Assembly: GCA_958431945.1 (NCBI GenBank)
Contig: CAUASQ010000004.1
Span: 1 to 30,368, forward strand
Origin: an uncultured Collinsella sp.
GTDB lineage: Bacteria; Actinomycetota; Coriobacteriia; Coriobacteriales; Coriobacteriaceae
Length of the DNA: 30,368 nt
Reading direction: 5' to 3'
A model generated the notes under the pieces. It ran no database searches and was not told where the DNA came from. It saw only the letters and a program-made list of their open reading frames with translations. Positions 6,162 through 12,501 of the stretch are shown here, piece by piece. A program made the translations under genes and the position numbers. Position 1 is the first letter of the stretch. Each line of letters starts with the position of its first letter.

Positions 6162-8009
6162 CTACTCTACCGTGACGCTCTTGGCGAGGTTTCGGGGCTG
6201 GTCGACGTCGCAGCCGCGCAGGATGGCGACCTCGCGTGCGAGCAGCTGCAGCGGAACGCTCGCCGTGATGGGGCTGAACACGTCGCGGACTGCCGGCACG
6301 CGGATGATGCAGTCGGCGATCTTGTTGATCTCCTCGTCGCCCTCGGTGGCAACGACGATGACCTTGGCGCCGCGCGCCTTGCACTCCATGAGGTTCGACA
6401 CGGTCTTGTCGTAGGTGGCACTCTTGGTGGCCACAGCGATGACAGGGAAGCCCGGGTCGATCAGGGCAATGGGGCCGTGCTTCATCTCACCGGCGGCGTA
6501 GGCCTCGGCGTGCAGGTAGCTGACCTCCTTGAGCTTGAGCGCGCCCTCGTAGGAAATAGCGGCGCCCATGCCGCGACCCACGAACAGTGCGGACTGCGCG
6601 TCCTTGCACAGCAGGGCGGCCTCATGCACGGCCTCGGTTTGGGTATCCAAAATCCACTGGATCTGCTCGGCCGTATCGGAAAGCTCGCGGAACAGCATGC
6701 GCGCCTGCTTGGTGGTCAAGCGGTACTTGACCTGCGCCAGCAGCAGGGCCAAAAGCGTAAGGCTCACAACCTGGCCGATGAAGCTCTTGGTCGAGGCGAC
6801 CGCGATCTCCTTGTTGGCCTTGGTGTAGATAACACCGTCGCTCTCACGCGCTACGGGGCTGCCCACCACGTTGGTGATGCCGAAGACCTTGGCACCCTTG
6901 ATACGCGCGTCGCGAATGGCGGCAAGGGTATCAGCCGTCTCGCCCGACTGGGATACGGCAACGACAAGCGTCGTCGGCGTAATGATGGGATTGCGGTAAC
7001 GGAACTCGCTGGCCGCCTCCACCTCGGTGGGGATGCGAGCCCAGCCCTCGATGAGATTCTTGGCAATGAGGCCAGCGTGATAGCTGGTGCCGCAAGCGAT
7101 CACGTAGACGCGATCGATGTCGTTGAGCTCCTCGAGCGAAAGGCCCAGCTCGTCAATATCGAGCTCGCCAGCAGGCGTCATGCGGCCCACCAGCGTGTCG
7201 CGCACCACGCGCGGCTGCTCGTGAATCTCCTTGAGCATAAAGTCGGGATAACCGCCCTTTTCTGCCATGTCCAGGTCCCAGTCGATGTGGGTGACCTTGG
7301 GCTCGATAACGTTGCCGGCCTCGTCGGTGTACTCGACGCCTGCGGGCGTGAGCTTGGCAAACTGACCGTCCTCGAGCACCACGACGTCGCGGGTTGCGTC
7401 GATGAGCGCGATGACGTCGGAGGCGACATAGGCGCCGGTCTCGCCCGCGCCGACCACGATCGGGGAATCCTTGCGGGCCGCGGCGATCACGCCGGGCTCG
7501 TCAGCGCACACGGCGGCCAGACCATAGGCACCGACCACGTGGGTGCAAGCCTCGCGCACGGAGGCCATCAGGTCGTGCGTCTCGGCATAAGCCTCTTCGA
7601 TCAGATGCGCGAAGACCTCGGTATCGGTCTCGCTCTTAAAGTGGTGGCCGCGGCCCTCCAGCTCTTCGCGCAGCTCGGCGAAGTTCTCGATGATGCCGTT
7701 GTGGACGATGGCGATACGACCGTCGCAGCTGGTGTGGGGGTGAGCGTTAACGACCGAAGGCTTGCCGTGAGTGGCCCAACGGGTGTGGCCGATACCGCAG
7801 GTAGCGTCGCTGTCGATGTTGGAAAGCTCGCTCTCCAGGCCCGCGACCTTGCCCACGCGGCGGATGACGTCGAGGTGCGCCGCGGCGCCCTCGCCCACCT
7901 CGAGCGCGACGCCCGAGGAATCATAGCCGCGATACTCCATACGCTTGAGGCCCGTGACCAGGATGTTCTTTGCAATATCAGAGCCGGTGTAGCCGACGAT
8001 TCCGCACAT
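6162..8009 (-). CDS. glmS: Glutamine-fructose-6-phosphate aminotransferase (isomerizing)
   Basis: 615 aa, normal GlmS length. It converts fructose-6-phosphate and glutamine into glucosamine-6-phosphate, the first step toward UDP-GlcNAc for peptidoglycan. The N-terminal glutaminase begins MCGIVGYTG with the nucleophile Cys2 and includes GHTRWATHGKPSVVNAHPH and the HNGIIENFAELR loop. Two SIS sugar-binding domains follow, with the SQSGETADTLAAI motif near residue 350 and a second SIS block around GRGMGAAISYEGALKLKEVS; it ends ...PRNLAKSVTVE, the conserved C-terminal tail. It is convergent with a GntR gene and divergent from a LacI gene. No glmS ribozyme is seen, but a 10-bp-arm palindrome lies upstream at 8119-8144. 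The gene is bracketed by inverted copies of the 48-bp repeat. Confidence 0.97.
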   Translation of the reverse strand: MCGIVGYTGSDIAKNILVTGLKRMEYRGYDSSGVALEVGEGAAAHLDVIRRVGKVAGLESELSNIDSDATCGIGHTRWATHGKPSVVNAHPHTSCDGRIAIVHNGIIENFAELREELEGRGHHFKSETDTEVFAHLIEEAYAETHDLMASVREACTHVVGAYGLAAVCADEPGVIAAARKDSPIVVGAGETGAYVASDVIALIDATRDVVVLEDGQFAKLTPAGVEYTDEAGNVIEPKVTHIDWDLDMAEKGGYPDFMLKEIHEQPRVVRDTLVGRMTPAGELDIDELGLSLEELNDIDRVYVIACGTSYHAGLIAKNLIEGWARIPTEVEAASEFRYRNPIITPTTLVVAVSQSGETADTLAAIRDARIKGAKVFGITNVVGSPVARESDGVIYTKANKEIAVASTKSFIGQVVSLTLLALLLAQVKYRLTTKQARMLFRELSDTAEQIQWILDTQTEAVHEAALLCKDAQSALFVGRGMGAAISYEGALKLKEVSYLHAEAYAAGEMKHGPIALIDPGFPVIAVATKSATYDKTVSNLMECKARGAKVIVVATEGDEEINKIADCIIRVPAVRDVFSPITASVPLQLLAREVAILRGCDVDQPRNLAKSVTVE

Positions 8010-8110
8010 AGGATAAATCCCTTCGTTCGCGTGACTGCAAGACGTCCACGCACAGGGGGCGCTGAGACGTATAACGTTCGAGTATTGTACTCACGCAAGC
8101 GCAAGCTGAT

Positions 8111-8144
8111 ATACCAGAAGTGGTATCTCAACTTAGATACCACT
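8111..8144. promoter_or_regulatory. Overlapping palindromes upstream of glmS, candidate operator
   Basis: Perfect inverted repeat AGTGGTATCT (8119-8128) / AGATACCACT (8135-8144) with a 6-bp spacer. The left arm also pairs with an extra half-site to give ATACCA-gaag-TGGTAT (8111-8126). The three half-sites lie 100-135 bp before the glmS start. AGTGGT/ACCACT half-sites resemble those bound by GntR/HutC-type amino-sugar regulators (DasR/NagR), but the spacing is wider, so the binder is not established; the adjacent LacI protein is another candidate. Confidence 0.5.
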
Positions 8145-8156
8145 CGATGCACACAT

Positions 8157-8203
8157 GCCCAAACCACCACGATGGGTACAGGCGCCTTTGTGGTGGCCTG
8201 GGC
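8157..8203. other. Hairpin next to repeat copy 2
   Basis: Inverted repeat GCCCA-aa-CCACCAC / GTGGTGG-cc-TGGGC around a 19-nt loop, in the glmS-lacI intergenic region. It lies on the same side of the 48-bp repeat as the hairpins that accompany the other three copies. Confidence 0.5.
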
Positions 8204-8210
8204 TCCAGCG

Positions 8211-8258
8211 TTTGCCCAGATAAAGCCTGCCAAAATAAACCTGTCCCTAATTGGCAGG
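8211..8258 (-). repeat. 48-bp dispersed repeat, copy 2
   Basis: Same repeat as at 6051-6098 but on the opposite strand, so the two copies bracket glmS as an inverted pair. The arms are complete (CCTGCCAA / TTGGCAGG). Its outer edge touches the -35 box of the LacI gene promoter. Confidence 0.85.
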
Positions 8259-8260
8259 TT

Positions 8261-8291
8261 TTGACACCTCAGAGGCGGGCGATGCTACAAT
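8261..8291 (+). promoter_or_regulatory. Promoter of the first LacI-type gene
   Basis: Consensus -35 TTGACA (8261-8266) and TACAAT -10 (8286-8291) with an extended TGC just before it; the spacer is 19 bp, slightly long. It is 36 bp before the ATG at 8327. The -35 begins three bases after the 48-bp repeat. Confidence 0.65.
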
Positions 8292-8326
8292 CTGGCTTGT
8301 ACTTGAAACGCATCAAAGGGGCCGCT

Positions 8327-9439
8327 ATGGCAAAGGTAAAAATCAGCGACGTCGCGCGCGAGGCCGGGGTTTCGTTGGGCACGGTTTCCAACGCGCTCAA
8401 CCACCCCGAAAAGTTGCGTCCCGAGACCCTCAAGCTCATTAACGAAACCATCAATCGACTGGGCTACCTGCCCAACCAAAGCGCTCGTCAGCTCGCGGGC
8501 GGCGCCACCAAGTCCTTTGGCCTGGTGCTCCCCCGTCTCGACCACGGCTTTTCACTCCAAATCGCCAGCGGCGCTCACAACGAGGCCCGCAAGCACGGCT
8601 ACGACCTGCTCATCGCCAACGCCGATAACGACGATATTCTCCAGGACCATTACCTGCGCTACTTTATGGGCACCCAGATGTCCGGCGTCATGGTTCAGCC
8701 CATGGCATCCCCCGACTGGCACCCCGCCATGACCAAGATGCCCGTGCCGATCGTCCATCTGGACATCCATTGCTCCGAGCCCGGCTACTACGTAGCGGCC
8801 GACAACGAGGCCCAGGGTCGCATCATTGCCGAACTCGCCATCGCCCGCGGCGCGCACCATATTGTCGTCGTCGGCCGAGCAGCATTTATGCAACTCACCC
8901 TGCGCGTCCTTGGCATTCATAAGGCGCTCGCCCTACATCCCGACATCAAGATCGAAGTCATTGACGCCGGCGAGTGGAACACGGCGGCCGACGGCTATGG
9001 TATCGGCAACCAAATCGCCGAGCGTCCCGCCGACGAACGCCCCGATTTTGTCGTCGGTCTAACCGACGTGCTGGCCTCGGGTGTCGTTTCGGCACTGGTC
9101 GACAAGGGCATCTCTGTCCCCGGGCAGGTACGCGTAGCAGGCTGCGATGGCAACCCGCTCGCTTGGAGCGGATCGGTCCCGCTCACTACGGTAGCGCCCC
9201 CGGGCTACGAGATTGGCCGCAAGGGCGTTCAATTGCTCATGGAGCAAATCGAGAACAAGACCCCGGCAAAGACCAAGCATATCCGCGTCGGCTCTGCAGC
9301 GCGCACCGTCACCGCAGTCACCGCCGCCGAGGATATCAACCGCCAAGAACTGGTACGTCCGTTCCTACTGGAGCGCACCAGCACCCAGGCAAGCACCCAG
9401 ACCGACGCCACGGCCATCAACCTCGGCGCGTATCTATAG
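8327..9439 (+). CDS. LacI-family transcriptional regulator
   Basis: 370 aa from the ATG at 8327, which has AAAGGGG six bases upstream; longer readings to 8120 run through the repeat and promoter and are not credible. Residues 4-50 are the LacI helix-turn-helix and hinge (VKISDVAREAGVSLGTVSNAL, then INRLGYLPNQSARQL). The rest is a periplasmic-binding-like sensor domain (FGLVLPRLDHGFSLQIASGA, then HLDIHCSEPGYYVAADN, then VVGLTDVLASGVVSALVDKG and VAGCDGNPLAW). A 35-residue C-terminal extension after the sensor is polar and Thr/Gln-rich. It is divergent from glmS and followed by a terminator, so it is monocistronic. The ligand and regulon are unknown; the palindrome at 8111-8144 is a possible target. 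Confidence 0.9.
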   Translation: MAKVKISDVAREAGVSLGTVSNALNHPEKLRPETLKLINETINRLGYLPNQSARQLAGGATKSFGLVLPRLDHGFSLQIASGAHNEARKHGYDLLIANADNDDILQDHYLRYFMGTQMSGVMVQPMASPDWHPAMTKMPVPIVHLDIHCSEPGYYVAADNEAQGRIIAELAIARGAHHIVVVGRAAFMQLTLRVLGIHKALALHPDIKIEVIDAGEWNTAADGYGIGNQIAERPADERPDFVVGLTDVLASGVVSALVDKGISVPGQVRVAGCDGNPLAWSGSVPLTTVAPPGYEIGRKGVQLLMEQIENKTPAKTKHIRVGSAARTVTAVTAAEDINRQELVRPFLLERTSTQASTQTDATAINLGAYL

Positions 9440-9465
9440 CACGCCCGCAAGTATGCTATGTCGCC

Positions 9466-9513
9466 GCTTAAGCAAAAGGGACCCGACCATTGCCGGGCCC
9501 CTTTTGCTTAAGC
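9466..9513. terminator. Bidirectional terminator between LacI gene and HAD gene
   Basis: Long stem GCTTAAGCAAAAGGG / CCCCTTTTGCTTAAGC extended by CCCG/CGGG, with the A-run and T-run inside the stem so it can work on both strands. It separates two convergent genes. Confidence 0.85.
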
Positions 9514-9552
9514 GCAAACGTGGGTAATTGCTCGTTTCAACACCGCAATTGT

Positions 9553-10203
9553 CTAGCGCTCGGCCTTGACTGCCGCCGCCAGGTCGAACAACGTATCGAG
9601 CACGGCCTCGCAGCCATCCACCACGTCCTGCGGCAGCGGCACGATGTCGGGGACGGCAAAGACATGGCAGCCGGCCGTGATGCCCGAGACGCAGCCGTTG
9701 CGCGAATCCTCGACCACAGCACATTCCTCGGGGGCAAAGCCCGCGCGCTCGCAGGCGAGCAGATACATCTCGGGGTCGGGCTTGCCGTGCACAACGTCCT
9801 CGCCGCAGGTCACCGTTTCAAACTTGTCAAAAAGACCGACCATCTTAAGGTTGCGCTCGGCCGTAACGAGGCGCGACGACGTCGCTAGACCCACGTGATA
9901 GCCCGCAGCCAGCAGCTCGTCTAGGCACTCGGCGGCACCGGCCTTAAGCTCCAGCTCGGTCTTGACCATCTCGTCGCGAATCTCCTTGTGGCGGACATAG
10001 ACCGCCTCGGTGGTTTCGTGGCTGCCATAATGCTTATCAAGGATGTCCATGACATCGGGCAGCGTGCGACCGATAAACTGATGGATCAGCGCATCATCAA
10101 TCGCGAGCCCCAGCTCAGCGGCGCCTGCCTTCCAGGCCTTAATCCCCAAACGCTCGGTATCGACCAGCGTTCCATCCATGTCAAAAATAACAGCCTTGAT
10201 CAT
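9553..10203 (-). CDS. HAD-superfamily phosphatase/phosphomutase (beta-PGM-like)
   Basis: 216 aa from the ATG at 10203 (GGGGGA upstream); the 29 residues further upstream do not fit the family. The catalytic motif I is VIFDMDGTLVDTE with Asp8 as nucleophile and Asp10 as general acid. A helical cap with the EL.LKAGAAECLDELLAAG region follows, then motif II (LATSSR), the motif III Lys (GKPDPEMYLLA) and motif IV (VVEDSRNGCVSGITAG). The cap type and GKPDPE sequence place it with beta-phosphoglucomutase/phosphoglycolate-type HAD enzymes. Exact substrate cannot be told; sugar phosphates are likely. No other gene is in the operon, and the neighbours (LacI regulator convergent, larE divergent) do not fix a role. 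Confidence 0.88.
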   Translation of the reverse strand: MIKAVIFDMDGTLVDTERLGIKAWKAGAAELGLAIDDALIHQFIGRTLPDVMDILDKHYGSHETTEAVYVRHKEIRDEMVKTELELKAGAAECLDELLAAGYHVGLATSSRLVTAERNLKMVGLFDKFETVTCGEDVVHGKPDPEMYLLACERAGFAPEECAVVEDSRNGCVSGITAGCHVFAVPDIVPLPQDVVDGCEAVLDTLFDLAAAVKAER

Positions 10204-10376
10204 ATCGGTCCCCCATCGACTCTCGCTGTCGCGTTGCTGCAACTCTACCGCATTTGGCAACTTGTATATAACGTATATACCATATTGCACTTTCGTTACA
10301 CAGATAGAAGTCTTATGGCAAGTAACGCATTAGGATTATAGTTTTCGATCGAGCACTCAACGATAAGGAACGTTTC

Positions 10377-11255
10377 ATGATTTTAGACACCACGGCACCC
10401 GCAGAGGAGCTTCAAGACAAGCTATCGGCGCTCGAACAGCTGCTTTTGGCATACGGGCGCGTGGCTATCGGGTTTTCCGGTGGCGTCGACAGCAGCTTTT
10501 TGGCCGCGGTCTGCGCCCGCATCATGCCCACCAATACCCTCCTCGTCCATCTCACCACGCCGCTCATCGGTACGCCCGAACAGGCTTCGTTTGAGCGGTC
10601 CGTTGATGGACAAGCCAATGAGGGGCCGCATTTTAAGCTCCCCGTGCTCAATCTTTCGGTGGATCAGCTGCAGCTCCCCCAAGTAGCCTGCAACGATGCT
10701 AATCGCTGCTACCACTGCAAGCACGCCGGCTTTACCGCTATCGTCAACCACGCCAAGTCGCTCGGCTTTCCCACCGTCATCGATGGCAGCAACGCAAGCG
10801 ATCGCGGTGACTACCGCCCCGGCATGCGTGCGGCAGAAGAGCTCGGCGTACGCTCCCCTCTCATGGAGGTCGGCTTTACCAAGGACGAAGAGCGTGAGCT
10901 GCTGCGCGCATGGGGCTATCCCGTTTGGAACCTGCCGGCGGGAGCATGTCTTGCCACGCGCGTCCCCACGGGCGAGGAGCTTACGCGCGAGAAGGTCGAT
11001 TTGATCCGCACCTGCGAGGACTACCTGCACGATCTTGACCTGGCACAGGTACGCGCGCGCTTGGTCGGCGGCTGCATGCATATCGAGGCCGCACCCGCAG
11101 ATGTCGCCAAGATTGCCACCCTCGGCGGTGCCGCTGTCGACGACAAGGGCAAGACCCCGCTGCCCGCCGTTATCGAGTCCGCACTGCGCGAGCTGGGCTG
11201 CGACCATATCTCCCCCGAGGTCACCCCCTACATCCACGGCAACATGAACCTTTAG
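10377..11255 (+). CDS. larE: LarE-type ATP-dependent sulfur transferase
   Basis: 292 aa. LarE makes the nickel-pincer nucleotide cofactor of lactate racemase and relatives: it adenylates the LarB product and donates sulfur to it. Residues 34-40 are the PP-loop SGGVDSS. Conserved family segments follow: NRCYHCKHAGF (Cys111, Cys114), VIDGSNASDRGDYRPGMRAA and PLMEVGFTKDEER, then CLATRVPTGE with Cys191 at the position of the sacrificial or cluster-binding cysteine. Three cysteines, rather than one, point toward the [4Fe-4S]-dependent LarE type, though this needs alignment. larB, larC and larA are not in this window, so it stands alone here. AAGGA precedes the ATG. It ends in two hairpins (11256-11282, 11334-11358). 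Confidence 0.9.
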   Translation: MILDTTAPAEELQDKLSALEQLLLAYGRVAIGFSGGVDSSFLAAVCARIMPTNTLLVHLTTPLIGTPEQASFERSVDGQANEGPHFKLPVLNLSVDQLQLPQVACNDANRCYHCKHAGFTAIVNHAKSLGFPTVIDGSNASDRGDYRPGMRAAEELGVRSPLMEVGFTKDEERELLRAWGYPVWNLPAGACLATRVPTGEELTREKVDLIRTCEDYLHDLDLAQVRARLVGGCMHIEAAPADVAKIATLGGAAVDDKGKTPLPAVIESALRELGCDHISPEVTPYIHGNMNL

Positions 11256-11282
11256 GTTACGCCGTTTTACAAACGGCGTAAC
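11256..11282 (+). terminator. Hairpin directly after larE
   Basis: Perfect 12-bp stem GTTACGCCGTTT / AAACGGCGTAAC with a 3-base loop, beginning just after the larE stop. There is no T-run, so it may protect the 3' end more than terminate. Confidence 0.55.
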
Positions 11283-11333
11283 TGCTCGGCGCTGCGCAGG
11301 CCCCGGGCACGGCAATCTGACGTTCAACTTCAC

Positions 11334-11358
11334 GGGCGCGACCAAAAGGTCAGCGCCC
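11334..11358 (+). terminator. Probable larE terminator
   Basis: Stem GGGCGCGACC / GGTC-a-GCGCCC with an AAAA loop and one bulged base, followed by GCTTGTTTC on the plus strand. Confidence 0.55.
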
Positions 11359-11432
11359 GCTTGTTTCACGTCACCTTACCGCACCCGGAGCCCGCTCGCT
11401 CGCATATGCTCAACCTGCACTGCGTTAACTGA

Positions 11433-11480
11433 CCTGCCAATAAGGGACAGGTTTATTTTGGCGGGTTTTATCTGGGGAAA
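11433..11480 (+). repeat. 48-bp dispersed repeat, copy 3
   Basis: Same repeat as at 6051-6098, opening CCTGCCAATAAGGGACAGG; one mismatch in the right arm (GGCGGG). A perfect hairpin GCCCCTCTA (11497-11505) / TAGAGGGGC (11531-11539) follows. With copy 4 it brackets the TTTAGAGAGA array in direct orientation. Confidence 0.85.
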
Positions 11481-11552
11481 TTATCGCGAGGCAGTCGCCC
11501 CTCTAGCGCCCATCAAACTTCGAGAGATGATAGAGGGGCAATTCGGCTGCAT

Positions 11553-11660
11553 CTACTTCTTCCGATAGCGGCGGTTGCGGCTCGTCGATGAACCCATTAC
11601 TTCGATGAGCCCTTTATCCGCCATTTTGGCAGATGGTAGCTGGCGGACGAATTTTGGCAT
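11553..11660 (-). pseudogene. 35-codon ORF, possible remnant of a winged-helix protein
   Basis: Minus-strand reading MPKFVRQLPSAKMADKGLIE, then VMGSSTSRNRRYRKK and a TAG stop. The piece from DKGLIE to RRYRKK looks like the end of a winged helix (recognition helix exit, then a Gly-Ser turn and a basic wing), as found at the C-terminus of many Fic, AlbA/AAA-4 and related regulators. An in-frame TAG lies three codons before the ATG, so nothing longer is open. The first TTTAGAGAGA copy (11674-11665) lies four bases before the ATG, so the whole array is positioned as its upstream region. It may be the tail left after deletion of a larger gene, or a genuine small basic DNA-binding peptide. Both readings are inference. 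Confidence 0.3.
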
Positions 11661-11664
11661 TCCG

Positions 11665-11834
11665 TCTCTCTAAAACAATAGATTTATCTCTCTAACTTTA
11701 GAGAGATAAGCGCCTTGTTTTAGAGAGACATTTAGAGAGATGTATCGAATTCGCTGCTAGATTGCCTAATGCTATCTCTCTAACCAACCTTCTCTTTAGA
11801 GAGACATTTAGAGAGACGAGCGTAATCTCTCTAA
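11665..11834. promoter_or_regulatory. Array of nine TTTAGAGAGA motifs (operator-like)
   Basis: The core TTAGAGAGA occurs nine times in 170 bp. Plus-strand copies are at 11697-11706, 11719-11728, 11731-11740, 11795-11804 and 11807-11816; complement copies are at 11665-11674, 11687-11695, 11775-11783 and 11826-11834. Two forms of order appear. A perfect 12-bp-arm palindrome covers 11684-11709 with a 2-bp centre. Tandem pairs spaced exactly 12 bp occur twice (11719/11731 and 11795/11807), each with an inverted copy upstream, so the layout is a duplicated module. This looks like a binding array for one regulator. No intact gene adjoins it. Confidence 0.75.
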
Positions 11835-11907
11835 TCAAGGGCTCCACTCTTTAAGGTGCACACTTCCTAACCGTGCCCTAAGTTGCGGTGAAATAACTCA
11901 CGATTAG

Positions 11908-11955
11908 CCTGCCAAAAAGGGACAGGTTTATTTTGGCAGGTTTTATCTGGGGAAA
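11908..11955 (+). repeat. 48-bp dispersed repeat, copy 4
   Basis: The copy closest to consensus: CCTGCCAAAA / TTTTGGCAGG arms are perfect over 10 bp. Nine bases later the terminator stem of the PTS EIIA gene begins. Confidence 0.87.
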
Positions 11956-11963
11956 CGCAAACA

Positions 11964-11998
11964 GGGCCGCGACACCTATATGGCGTCGCGGCCCTTTT
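11964..11998. terminator. Terminator at the end of the sugar operon
   Basis: 10-bp stem GGGCCGCGAC / GTCGCGGCCC. A TTTT run follows on the plus strand and CTGTTTG on the minus strand, so it should end the minus-strand operon after EIIA and block plus-strand readthrough into it. Confidence 0.75.
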
Positions 11999-12037
11999 CC
12001 TTGGAGAAGGATCGATTGATTGAACGGGATGACCGCC

Positions 12038-12490
12038 CTAGTCTTCGAGTCCGCTATTGATGAGCTCCGCAATCTCAACGGGATCGGTGCTCGCGCGCAC
12101 CTTGTCGCGGAAGCCGGCGTCCATCAGCATTACGGCAGCCTTGGAGAGCAGGCGCAGATGCGTGGTTCCAGCCTCGCCGGCAGGCACGTACAGCGCGAGC
12201 GCAACATCGACAGGTACCCCATCGAAGCTCGGCCATTCAACGGGCTCGACCAGTTTAAGCACGGCAACGCCCGGCGTATGGATTGCGTCGCTTTTGGCAT
12301 GCGGAACGGCAAAACCGGCGACAAGGCCGGTCTCGGCCTCGTTCTCGCGAGCAATGAAGGCAGCCTCTACGGCAGATGCGTCATCGGCAAAGCCGAGCTC
12401 GATGGCCTGCTCGGACAAATAATGCAGAGCGTCCTCGCGCGAGGCAGCGGTATACCCGATCGTCACTTGGTTGGCAGATACAAATCCCAT
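12038..12490 (-). CDS. PTS fructose-type EIIA domain protein
   Basis: 150 aa, a free-standing EIIA. It takes phosphate from HPr and passes it to the EIIB part of the membrane permease. The phosphorylated residue is His64 in GFAVPHAKSDAI, the classic mannitol/fructose EIIA signature, and LVEPVEWPSFDGVPVDVALALYVPAGE is the usual middle strand region. AAGGAAGG precedes the ATG. It starts 11 bp after the stop of the transketolase C-terminal half and is the last gene of the operon. EIIA being split from EIIBC and placed at the far end, 4 kb away, is unusual and suggests the operon was assembled around a pathway. Confidence 0.92.
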   Translation of the reverse strand: MGFVSANQVTIGYTAASREDALHYLSEQAIELGFADDASAVEAAFIARENEAETGLVAGFAVPHAKSDAIHTPGVAVLKLVEPVEWPSFDGVPVDVALALYVPAGEAGTTHLRLLSKAAVMLMDAGFRDKVRASTDPVEIAELINSGLED

Positions 12491-12501
12491 GGAAACCTTC
12501 C

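Noticed and set aside
8010..8110. glmS ribozyme or riboswitch in the glmS leader
   Set aside because: No conserved glmS ribozyme core or other riboswitch motif is recognisable; the leader is short and shows only protein-operator-like palindromes.
6141..8264. A 707-codon plus-strand open frame opposite glmS
   Set aside because: It is the complement shadow of glmS, rich in Asp/Leu/Val/Ala/Gly repeats, and runs through a terminator and a repeat.
11477..11907. CRISPR array or tandem satellite
   Set aside because: The repeats are only 9-10 bp, in both orientations and unevenly spaced, with no spacers of uniform length and no cas genes.
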